From positions 1,841,846 through 1,905,845 of the forward strand of contig NW_022985069.1 in the NCBI RefSeq assembly GCF_010015585.1: DNA of 64,000 nucleotides. Direction: 5' to 3'. Below the pieces are notes generated by a model. The model was given only the letters and a program-made list of their open reading frames with translations, had not been told where the DNA came from and did not search any database. The stretch's first letter is position 1. Each line of letters starts with the position of its first letter. Shown in pieces: positions 47,718 through 56,766 of the stretch. The stretch is from Eremomyces bilateralis CBS 781.70. Taxonomy: Eukaryota; Ascomycota; Dothideomycetes; Eremomycetales; Eremomycetaceae. The position numbers and the translations under genes are program-made.

Positions 47718-48233
47718 TACTAGAAAATACCTCTATCGCGCTTTAAGCTAGGCGAAACATTGACTTCGATGGATAGAGAAGAAGGGAATGATTGATTGAA
47801 ATAAGGAATCCGAATGCCGAAGTACAATATTCGAGTATGCCGTGCGAGGGTCACTCCTTTCTCCTCATCCATTTGCCACCACAAGTGGCGTTTGCATCCT
47901 CATGAACATTCATAATCACTCGGGCTTTGCAATGGTGGTTTGCTCCGGGAGACAATCATCACCCAAGCTCAATCTCGATTGGTTGACACTGACAGCAGAC
48001 AGACATGAAGTCCGATGCAAAAACATACTAATACATTATCGATCCTTGACAACATGCAACCGCTGGTAAGCAAGCCCTGGAACCACATGCCCCATCAACG
48101 CCGACTAGAAACCAAGCCGCAGCCACTCCTCGATATCTCTCTGAAAGAACTTACTATCGGTGCACGATATGATCGGATGAAGAACCCGAATGACCTGGAT
48201 GGAGAAACAAGATAAACGATTCATCCTCATAGC
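47718..48233. other. Intergenic region between the zinc-finger relic and big1
   Basis: About 0.5 kb, upstream of the relic and downstream of big1, both minus strand. No feature recognised. Confidence 0.5.
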
Positions 48234-49390
48234 TCACTGGATTTTCTTGTAGCCACTCGGGCCCATCTCTTTGCTAAATGCGAAGTATGAAACCTGCAGG
48301 CCCGAAAGGGCAGAAATTGCGATGTAGAGGACGAGCAACAAGAGAATGCTGACAATAAGGGTCATAAAGATTGCTGTTGAACAGGATCTGTCAGTGGATG
48401 ACGACGAAATGGCTTCGATGACTCCTTACCAGGACTGAAAAATTGATATCGCTCGAATAGTCCGCCTTCAGGGAGGGTGCCCTCTGAATCGTGAGCAGAA
48501 ACATCCCGCCTCAAATCCTCGTGGAGCACGGATGCGAAAGGATCATCCATCTCATATGTCGGGGAGAGATTCTCTTGGGATGGGACGTAGGATGCCGGAG
48601 GGGGAGTTGTCGTGTATAAAAGTGTGAGGGATTGGTTTTCGAATGTGGAAAGCAGGGAATGTAAGAAGGAGTCTGCCGGCGTCAGTTTACATCCATAAGG
48701 ATTTGAATTTCATGACTGACCATAAGATGAAAGCTTGCCTGCTCGGAATTCATCGACGGGGAGCATGGGAAACTCCGCTTTAATGACACGAGGCAGCTCA
48801 CTTTGGCTCGGAGAGATGTAGGCTGTACCAGTGTCAATCATGTTGCACATGCCTAGGGGATGAACCTTGGACGCAACCGACCATTTACATCAATATCATC
48901 AATTCGAGCATGGCATTTCTGAGATAACCACTGTGCTAGCTCGTTGACATCTACGCTTCCGAGAACATTGGGTATAGTCGCTGAAGACCGAACTCGATCC
49001 GTATCTTTCTGAAGGAGCTTTCGGAGGTGAGGGGTCGCATCACCGTCGGTAAAGTCTAAAGGAGATGTACCGGGCTGGCTGATCAGGATATATGTATCGG
49101 ATGGACAGGTTGAGAGCACGTCTTTGGTGGACGAGAGGACCGATGAGCCGGACTGGAGGGGGATACTGTCCAGAGAAGATACAGGTATCCTTTGTCAAAT
49201 GTTAGCTCGTTTACATAGATAAATGCGGTGGCTGATCATGAGAGATAAGGCATCGTACAGCGTACCCGACCCGTGTCAGTGAGGTGAGAACTTACTGGTT
49301 GGTAGAGAGGAGGAAGAAAGGTGAGGTGTTCTGGAATGACGCAGCCAAAGGTAGGGTCATCGCAAGAAGCGAAAGCCGTTGGAGCGCCAT
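48234..49390 (-). CDS. big1: Big1, ER membrane protein for V-ATPase assembly and beta-1,6-glucan
   Basis: Big1 is an ER type I membrane protein needed for normal cell-wall beta-1,6-glucan; related proteins (Ac45/VAS family) belong to the V-ATPase Vo sector. Five exons are inferred: 49296-49390, 48882-49189, 48721-48822, 48430-48672 and 48234-48373, giving 295 residues. The signal peptide is MALQRLSLLAMTLPLAAS, followed by FQNTSPFFLLST; then LSTCPSDTYILISQPGTSP, LPRVIKAEFPMLP, LTLLYTTTPPP, and one carboxy membrane span (FMTLIVSILLLLVLYIAISA) before a short tail YKKIQ. The second intron was placed to end at TACAG because this branch point (GATTGAC) and phase restore family sequence; a nearer acceptor would make a 29-nt intron. 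No single long frame shows this gene. A TCACGTGA site lies upstream. Confidence 0.87.
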
Positions 49391-49965
49391 AACTGCAACC
49401 ATAGGCACGGAGGTTGATATGCGCAGGAACCTTCACTGTATGGTACGCCGTTCAAGGCGGAGGTCTTTACAAAATCAATCGTGTTGTCCGGTCTCTGTTG
49501 ATGGATCGGAGAGCTTAGAGCTTCGATGTTGAAGCAGTTGGACAGATCACGTGACCTGAATTTCAGGCAGATGTGTAACAACAGTAATCACCATGAATCC
49601 GATCGAGTCCGATCTAATGACATCTAGTGTCAACTGGGAGGATGCGATTCAGTTACGTGGAATTGAACCAGCAGCGAAGGACTGGAGTACATCAACTCCG
49701 CAGTATGAATTCCCAATGTTTTAGACATGATATATTTATCTATAGTACAGTAAAGTCATCCTCCACAATGACCAACCACCCGGACAATGCCGATTGCCTA
49801 GATCTATCCCGGATAAAACATGCTGTACAGTGGATGCTCATGATATCTCATTGGTTGCATGGCATAAGCCGCCCTGGTTTGGTGTTATTGGAGACATCCG
49901 CAACCATTTCGGGGAAGGTGCCATCCATCAACGTTCAAGAACTAGATCATGGCGTGCAGTCACGC
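49391..49965. promoter_or_regulatory. Promoter region of big1
   Basis: A 575-base gap upstream of minus-strand big1 and downstream of minus-strand mL59. It contains one palindromic TCACGTGA (listed). No other feature seen. Confidence 0.5.
49547..49554. promoter_or_regulatory. TCACGTGA palindrome
   Basis: A perfect eight-base Cbf1/CLEAR-like palindrome about 157 bases before the big1 start. Such sites bind bHLH factors in fungi; use here is inferred from position only. Confidence 0.4.
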
Positions 49966-50670
49966 TTAGGGAGGATGCTCGTTGCGTGAGGTCGGGGACA
50001 TAAGCAAGAAATACGAAAGGCTCATTTCGGCCATTTCTTCCAGCCTCTGCCATGTCCCAGCTGCGTCCTGTCAGTATTCTGCGGCAGCGAATCGAATTGA
50101 AATAAGACTCACCCTTTTCCATTCCTCGATCATCGCCGGCATACCGAGCATTGCCTGTCTCCGCTCCTCGAGACGAGATGATAAGGTTCTCTCCCACTTG
50201 TGACCCTTCACGCGCTTTCCTGGTCCAGCGTTTCTCAATCGCAGCCCTTGTTCGATTAACTTTTTCTCCTTGAACCATGTTGCCTTTTTGCTCGCCCATA
50301 ACAGCTCCTCCACGCCATGATCTGCTGCCATTTTACACAGCTCCCGCTGTTGCCGCATCGAGTACACCGGTGGACGCCATCGTCCTGTGGAGGGATGCCG
50401 CCATGGCTCGAATGGATTGCGATTGACGGTCGTGTCTGATGCAGTAAGGATTTGCGAAACCGGGGGAGTCGAAGCATCCGTGTCGCTTGTTCCCAAATCT
50501 GAGGGGGTCGAGTCTGTTGAAGCCGGCGAGGAAGAATCAAGGCCAGGAGATGACTTCGGGGCGGCGGACTGAAGGGCTGGCGAAGGCCATCGAGCGAGAA
50601 AGCGGACCAGCGGTACAGGTAATGATTTGGCTCTATTGATGAGAGCGGATCCAACTACTTCCGCAGCCAT
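49966..50670 (-). CDS. mrpl25: Mitochondrial large-subunit ribosomal protein mL59 (Mrpl25)
   Basis: Component of the mitochondrial 54S subunit. Exons 50113-50670 and 49966-50067 flank a 45-nt intron, giving 219 residues. The start at 50670 (MAAEVVGSALINRAKSLP) was preferred over a methionine six codons upstream as the more usual fungal start. The core motifs are VPLVRFLARWPSPAL, NPFEPWRHPSTGRWRPPVYS and RQQRELCKMAADHGVEELLW, with basic KRVKGHKWERTLSSRLEERR before the splice. After the splice the protein ends with KRDAAGTWQRLEEMAEMS and a short tail. The first part is Ser/Thr-rich, probably disordered. Divergent from pup3. Confidence 0.85.
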
Positions 50671-51080
50671 GTTCTGCCTGGAGATCAATGGACATCAATC
50701 CATTGACGATAAGCCGTGGATGTAGGAGCAGTTGGGATACTGTAGGGAATGTGAACAACGAATTCACCATGTCAAATGAACAGAAAACCTGCAGGGGGGT
50801 CTTCCTGCAATCCTGCTCCACAGAATTCTGCATGGGCCATGGAGCTGGAGAGGTGATGCTTGGCGCTACGACCGCGTCTCCGAACTGTCTGCCTTCACAG
50901 CTTCACCTCAAGCTTCATTCATCGTGTTCACCTTAACCTTCCTTCTCTTTGATTTACCTTCTCCAACTCTCCTGATCTTCATTCGAATCCCGGAGTGATA
51001 CTCTCCATCATCTACAGGTTCCTACTCATACCGATTTGTCAACCCCTTAGCAAGACATCATCCCCAGCTTCCTATCAACC
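50671..51080. promoter_or_regulatory. Divergent promoter region, mL59 / pup3
   Basis: A 410-base gap. The half next to pup3 is pyrimidine-rich, a common fungal leader feature. I did not find a clear proteasome-associated control element. Confidence 0.5.
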
Positions 51081-51853
51081 ATGGTGAGCACAGCTCCTTG
51101 TCACCGATCTCCGTATAACCAGAGCTAACCGTCCGTGCAGTCGTCTCCATTCTCAATAAGTACGCCTACTCGTCCATTACAAAGCCAAAGGTTCGATTCT
51201 GACAGCTCTAGATGGCGGCGCCTGTGTGGCAATGGTCGGGAAGGATTGTGTCGCGATTGCTTGTGACCTCCGGCTGGGTCTCCAAGCCCTGACCGTCTCC
51301 AACAACTTCCCAAAGATATTCCCCTACGGCGACGTATACCTTGGCCTCACAGGTCTAGCAACCGATATTGCAACCGTCTCCGATCTGTTCCGCTTCAAGG
51401 TCAACATGTACCGATTGCGGGAAGAACGTAATATCAGCCCTCAGACCATGGCCAATCTCGTGTCCTCGACCCTCTACGAACGACGATTCGGTCCCTATTT
51501 CATCAGCCCTGTCATTGCAGGAATCAACCACACATCGGGGAAACCATTCATCTGCGGATTCGACAGTATCGGCTGCATCGACTTCGCTAAGGACTTCATC
51601 GTGAGCGGGACCGCCAGTGACCAACTATTTGGTACTTGCGAAGGGCTGTGGGAGCCTGACTTGGTACAACCCAAAACACTCTGTTGATGGACGTCGCTAA
51701 TAGGAACAGGAACCGGAAGATTTGTTCGAAACCATTTCCCAAGCCTTGCTGAGCGCAGTCGACCGAGATGCCTTGTCAGGCTGGGGAGCACACGTCTATA
51801 TCATCGAGAAGAACAAGGTCACCAAGCGATTATTGAAAGGACGGCAGGATTAG
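51081..51853 (+). CDS. pup3: 20S proteasome subunit beta3 (Pup3)
   Basis: Non-catalytic beta-ring subunit of the 20S proteasome. Four exons are inferred: 51081-51083, 51141-51159, 51212-51663 and 51710-51853, giving 205 residues, exactly the yeast Pup3 length. The first exon is just the ATG; the second supplies SSPFSI; the join makes [20 protein letters not shown], with no propeptide and no catalytic threonine, as in beta3. Then [49 protein letters not shown], and after the last splice [20 protein letters not shown] with a basic end KRLLKGRQD. Phase is consistent at all joins. Confidence 0.94.
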
Positions 51854-52070
51854 ATGGGAAGACATGTTGGTACTCGATGCATCCATATCATGCCAAAGGA
51901 GTTCTGGTTCGGGCTCTTTTCCGCTACTGTATGCTGCTAGAAGTTCAGCACAATACCCAAGCGCTGGCTAATGACATCACCAAATCCGCAGCCCATTTGC
52001 TGATTACTCGTGATAATGCAGAGATATCCAAAGGCTCAACAGCTCATCTCCACCACTGCGCAGCCGTTAA

Positions 52071-52883
52071 TTACATCATGTCAAGATCCTGATCTTGTGC
52101 GTGGTATACCTCCGTCTCCTTCATTTGATTGAATGACCACCGATTTTCCATGTCCTCAACGCACCCTTTGTGCATATCCCTTCCCGGGCCTTTGTATACC
52201 GGGTCCGTTGCCTGGTTGTATTTGGTAGTCTCTTGCAGCATGGACTGCGTCTGGTTATCATAATCTCGGCTTGCCAGATAATCATACCCAGAGATCATAT
52301 ATGGCTCAGCGTGATGATGTCCTTGACCTTGGCCGTCTATGAGATCGATGTCCGGCGCCGGTCCATTCCGGGTTTCCGATGTTTTTCTATCCGTGAGCTG
52401 GCCCGGCTTGGGATATCCCTCGTACCGCAACCGTGCCATTTCTTCCTCATCGTTTATCCTCGTTGATTGAACCCCGGCATAATCCCCCGTCCCGTTCATG
52501 CTAACGTCGGTCGGCGGCGAAATCCTCCATAACTCCAACAACCGCAACCGTTGCTCATCATCCGCATTCTGGAAAAGATTGATCTGCTGTGGAAGGAGAC
52601 TGTGAGGGTCGATACTATGCCTATGCAGGACATCTGCTAACCCCGCTTGATCTAGATGAATCACTGGTTGAGTCCATCGAGGTGCAATGTGGCTCGAGTG
52701 GGTGTAATGCTGGGAAATGTAGGTAATCGGCGGTTCAGGCTCCATGGTTTCTGTTGCCTGCATGTTCGCATCTTGAGGTTCTCCTTTTCCTGACCATGTC
52801 TCTTCGTTGTACTGGATGCCATCGACGTTCCCAGACAGGCGAAGATTCTGTCGTAGAAGGGCTGAAAGTTCCTCTGTCTCCAT
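52071..52883 (-). CDS. Conserved fungal protein of unknown function
   Basis: Single-exon frame for 270 residues, acidic, rich in Gln, Asp, Met and His. A short hydrophobic-helical core, IHLDQAGLADVLHRHSIDP to QRLRLLELWRISPP (about residues 73-125), resembles a conserved patch in unnamed Eurotiales proteins. Flanking stretches are low-complexity (GHHHAEPYMISGYDYLASRD). No transmembrane span, signal peptide or catalytic motif is visible. It lies between two proteasome genes, convergent with pup3 and divergent from pre10, but that alone does not give it a function. An in-frame start at 52883 is the first methionine. Confidence 0.65.
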   Translation of the reverse strand: METEELSALLRQNLRLSGNVDGIQYNEETWSGKGEPQDANMQATETMEPEPPITYISQHYTHSSHIAPRWTQPVIHLDQAGLADVLHRHSIDPHSLLPQQINLFQNADDEQRLRLLELWRISPPTDVSMNGTGDYAGVQSTRINDEEEMARLRYEGYPKPGQLTDRKTSETRNGPAPDIDLIDGQGQGHHHAEPYMISGYDYLASRDYDNQTQSMLQETTKYNQATDPVYKGPGRDMHKGCVEDMENRWSFNQMKETEVYHAQDQDLDMM

Positions 52884-54595
52884 GGTGGACTTGTATCCTG
52901 TATTCCACGAGTTTCCTGTGGAGGACTCGTCAGTGGGCGAGGAACGCGGCAGCGACTTTCGTGAAATCCGGGCGACTCAACAAATCCCAAGCTCTTCAAT
53001 GAATGATGTGTGCTGTGGAACAATCTTATATGGACATGCTCCCCCACCATAAAAAATGTAAGGATTGTGACGTGCCGGATTTGATTGCAACCTTCAGTGC
53101 TAGAGTAAATTGGTGTTTGCCTGCAGATGCATTCGAATCTTCAAAACGGATCGAGGAATTGAAAACAACGGAGGCGTACACGAAAAATTCGATATGACCA
53201 GGCCTGCAGTTGAAGATATGCTCGCTTGGGAATGGTTAGAGTTTGTCAATAGTCGAAGATGGCTTTATCACTGGGTGGATCGTCGACGGGTAGGAACGGA
53301 CAGCAAGGTTCGACTTTCCAAAAAATCGATCCAAATATGTTTTTACAACAATGGACTTTTATGAAGTAACTCTTATGAAGTAGATTCGATGTTGCCTGTT
53401 GGTGCTAAATAGATCCCTGGTCTTTGTGAACGGTTGGAGGCAACCGTTACTAGCAACAAAGAGCTCAGGCGTTATTCAAGAAATTCGAAGCTGGCCAACT
53501 CTCGCGTAAGCGGGGATTCCAGCTGTGAAAACTCGGTCAATCAGTGGATTGTTTTGTGAATAGATGCGAAATATGAAGATTGAACGCAGATGAAACAACT
53601 TACGGTGGACGGTCGATACCGGTATATCGAGCCCTTCATCCGAACTGTCGGAACAGGGGACTCAAGCTTGGTGGGGGCGTGACATGTACTGGTGATCAGT
53701 GATGACATGGCAAAGACAGGCGCTGCTTATATTTCTTGAAATAACTTAGCTCGCATTAGGTCAAAGCCAATCGGCCTGGTATTGGTGTGTAAAAGGAAAA
53801 GGTGCGGAGCGATGTTTATTGTCATTCGTCTGCCCAGCTTATCGTGAGATGTTTGATCAGTCGACAGAGTGGCTGCGGGGTCATACAACGAGACTAGCAG
53901 AATGGAATTGTGTAGACATATCATATCCATTCTCTACTAGCTAGTGGGATCGATTGATCTTCCATCCTACTAGCAAGCTGTTGAGAGGGCGATTCTCTGT
54001 CTTGGTGCTTAAAATGCAGAATATAGGAAATTATACATGGCATACCACCCCCTGTCGGGTTACGGTCGTGATCGTAATACACGAAACATTCCATTACCTA
54101 TTCTAGCAACAAGTCTTTCGCATAATGGCTCAGCTATGTAACCTATGTTCTACTCCGTGTTCACCCTCTCAGAATCCGTGGTGGGAGTTGCTTCACCGGG
54201 ATATAGATCTGATGGGATGGCTGCCTGGGCGGTGATCAGTGGCTGTCGTGGCGGTGGCGGTGACGCTGTGAAGGGGTCGCTACCGCACCGGTCCAGGTCA
54301 GGTGTTAAGGCGTCAAGGCGTCAAGTCGCGTTTCGAGCTCCTTTGCAACCAACAGCCAAAGTCCAAGCTTCACCTCCCAGACACGCACTCATCATGCAGC
54401 CTAAGTAACTTGAACTTCCACTCGACAATCCGACACCGTTCATAACGAGACTGGATTTTGAGCATTATCCCTATCATTTCCGCTTCTCCTGAACCTTTCC
54501 TCTCGAATCACCGCCTTTCCAATCTTCCTGCAAGCTCGCCGTCCTTTCACCTCCTGCTCAGCTTGCTTCCGGACCTGCACATCTAGTTGCCGACC
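52884..54595. other. Long divergent intergenic region upstream of pre10
   Basis: At 1.7 kb this is large for a divergent gap. Short frames at 53003-53364 and 54145-54408 are not protein-like enough to call. A near-match to the proteasome element (TTTGCAACC against TTTGCCACC) lies near 54341. Small direct repeats (GGCGTCAA twice) occur near 54310. Confidence 0.5.
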
Positions 54596-55699
54596 ATGGT
54601 AAGACTTCCCTAGCTAGGTGACCTACATGATCGTACACCTTACTAACTATGATCGCAAGACTTCAATAGGCACTGGATATGATCTTTCCAACTCGGTCTT
54701 CTCCCCGGACGGGAGGAACTTTCAGGTCAGCTTTGCTCCCCCATCTCCCCAGTCCCCGAGCTTACCCGCGCCTAGGTCGAATATGCCATGAAAGCGGTCG
54801 AGAATGGAGGAACTGCGATCGGAATTCGATGCAAAGACGGTGTTGTCTTTGCCATGGAGAAGCTTGTGGTCAGCAAATTGGTGAAGCCTGGCGCAAACAA
54901 GAAGATATCGACTGTGGACAAGAACATTGGGATTGTAAGCATCCTGGAGCCTGGCATCATCCATTTCACAACATCCTGACAGCCATAGGTCTGCTCCGGT
55001 CTGATGCCGGATGGACGACATTTCGTTTCCCGTGCTCGTGATGAAGCGGCATCATGGCGAGGGCTCTACAAGGCACCGATACCGACATCCGCCCTCGCAA
55101 ACCGAATGGGAAGCTATGTTCAGGCATATACTCTCTACTCCAGCGTTCGACCGTTCGGTCTTACATCAATCCTTGGTGGTTGGGACTCGGAGGCCGAGTT
55201 ACCGGTGGATGGACAGGTTGGCTCGGGACCGAAAGTGGGTGCGGGAGGGAAAAAGGAAGGCCAGAAACGAGGTGGTCCATTCCTTTATATGATTGAGCCA
55301 AGTGGTCTATACTGGGTACGCTTTGATTCAATACTCCTGCGATCTATCGCTAATGATATCTAGGGGTATTACGGTGCCGCTACTGGAAAGGGCAGACAAT
55401 CCGCGAAATCGGAGCTCGAGAAACTCAATCTTTCCGAAGGCGACATCACTCTTGAGCAGGGAGTCAAGGAAGCAGCACGTATCATTTATGTGGCTCACGA
55501 AGACAGCAAGGACAAAGACTTTGAGCTTGAGATGTCGTGGGTTAGCTCATTAGATGGACCAACGAAAGGACGACATGAGGAGGTCCCAAAGGCTTTGAGA
55601 GAAGAAGCCGAGGCTTTGGCCAAGAAAGTCATTGAAGGAGAAGATGATGATGATGAAGAAGCAGAAGGTGGAGCGACTGGCGATCAAATGGAGGAGTAG
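54596..55699 (+). CDS. pre10: 20S proteasome subunit alpha7 (Pre10/PSMA3)
   Basis: Alpha-ring subunit of the 20S proteasome. Five exons are inferred: 54596-54598 (ATG only), 54660-54725, 54776-54934, 54989-55315 and 55364-55699, giving 296 residues. The start reads [19 protein letters not shown] then [15 protein letters not shown], the alpha signature and H0 helix; [18 protein letters not shown] follows. Between GGWD and [13 protein letters not shown] about 30 Gly/Lys-rich residues are inserted, where yeast is short. The tail ends in [18 protein letters not shown]; long acidic alpha7 tails are typical. All phases match. It shares the unusual start-codon-only first exon with pup3. Confidence 0.93.
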
Positions 55700-56001
55700 G
55701 GATGCTTAGCCCAACCTGCGGATGGTCTGGACTCTGGCGTCTTTGGCATGCATTTGCAACTGTAATGATATCCTGCGTCATTTCGGAGTAATTGAGCTTT
55801 GAAATCAAGATTCTAGAAGGATATTCATCAAGCGAACAACACTGGGGCTGCTCTATCCATTGTAACGACCATCAAGGCACACCATCGGAAAGGCATGTTA
55901 CAACCAGTGTCAATGTGGTCATCAGGACGATGAAGGGGGTATCACATAAATCTGATTATGCTAACCAGCTGCGAGAACGCTTCATCCGCCAATTCCCAGA
56001 T
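55700..56001. other. Convergent gap after pre10
   Basis: About 300 bases between the pre10 stop and the end of the metallophosphoesterase relic. Nothing recognised. Confidence 0.5.
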
Positions 56002-56766
56002 CTAATTCCCAGAACCACCTGCCCGAGGAAGTTCAATGTCTACTAGCCAGGGCCATTGTACGGGAAAGTCCTTAGTCCCTGAGACTATTGCATTCACGAA
56101 TAGTGTCGGCTCTCCCTGTCTCAGGATATTCATCCCCAACGCAATGGCTGGCTCTTGCACATATCTCTCTTCTCAACCGCTCCAACATCTTCTTTTTCTC
56201 ATCCTCCGTATAGAATTTGGATAGTTTTAGGCTTGCTAGCTTTCCTAACGGGGAATTCGTTGTTATCGATGGCCGTGAAGTGACTTTGGTCTCTCCCCAT
56301 ACGTCTCGAGATCCCCTTAGATCATCAGTTTTGCGCCCCAGCCTTCGTGGATACGTCCGAAACAATGAATTCGTGGCCTAGCACGAGCAACGGCTACGAA
56401 AAGTTCCAGACACCCTATCCTTCCCTGGCCATAGGCATGATCCATGATACCCTTTGGTAGACCATGTGTAAGGGCGATGTCGACTGTCTCAATGTCGAAA
56501 TCATGCCCACGTTCAGGATGATATTGAAACCCCCATGCACCCAAAGCGGGCGTAAACGGACTGGTGTAAACCCTCAGTGCCGCACCATTATTGGGAGTGA
56601 ACTGGTCAGAACCTTCTTCAAGGAAGGTTTTCCCTGCATCCTGCGCGTCGGGTAAGGATCCATATCTTGATCGTATTTCCATCTTGCTGGATGGAGATGG
56701 AGGCAAATAGTATGGTTCGGGGATAGTTTGTTCTAAACTTGACCTTGTGCTTTCGTATGTCTCCAA
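56002..56766 (-). pseudogene. Truncated calcineurin-like metallophosphoesterase gene
   Basis: The carboxy-terminal half of a fungal Ser/Thr-phosphatase-like metallophosphoesterase (MPPED1 kind) is recognisable in three pieces. The first frame (56317-56766) has FLEEGSDQFTPNNGAALRVY, TSPFTPALGAWGFQY, DIALTHGLPKGIMDHAYGQG and ARPRIHCFGRIHEGWGAKL. A second frame carries KLSKFYTEDEKKKMLER, and a third ends with EPTLFVNAIVSGTKDF then PWLVDIELPRAGGSGN at the stop at 56002-56004. At least two frame changes separate these parts. The amino half with the metal motifs (DxH, GD, GNHD) is not found upstream, and the histidine in the family motif GHIHEGWG is arginine. An unusual multi-intron gene is possible but would not supply the missing half. 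Confidence 0.6.

Noticed and set aside
48853-48881. A 29-nt intron in big1 ending at CCCTAG.
   Set aside because: Too short for fungal splicing; a 59-nt alternative ending at TACAG has a proper branch point and the same phase.
54335-54350. Near-match to the proteasome-associated control element before pre10.
   Set aside because: One mismatch in nine, not repeated before pup3, and Rpn4-type control through this element is not established for these fungi.
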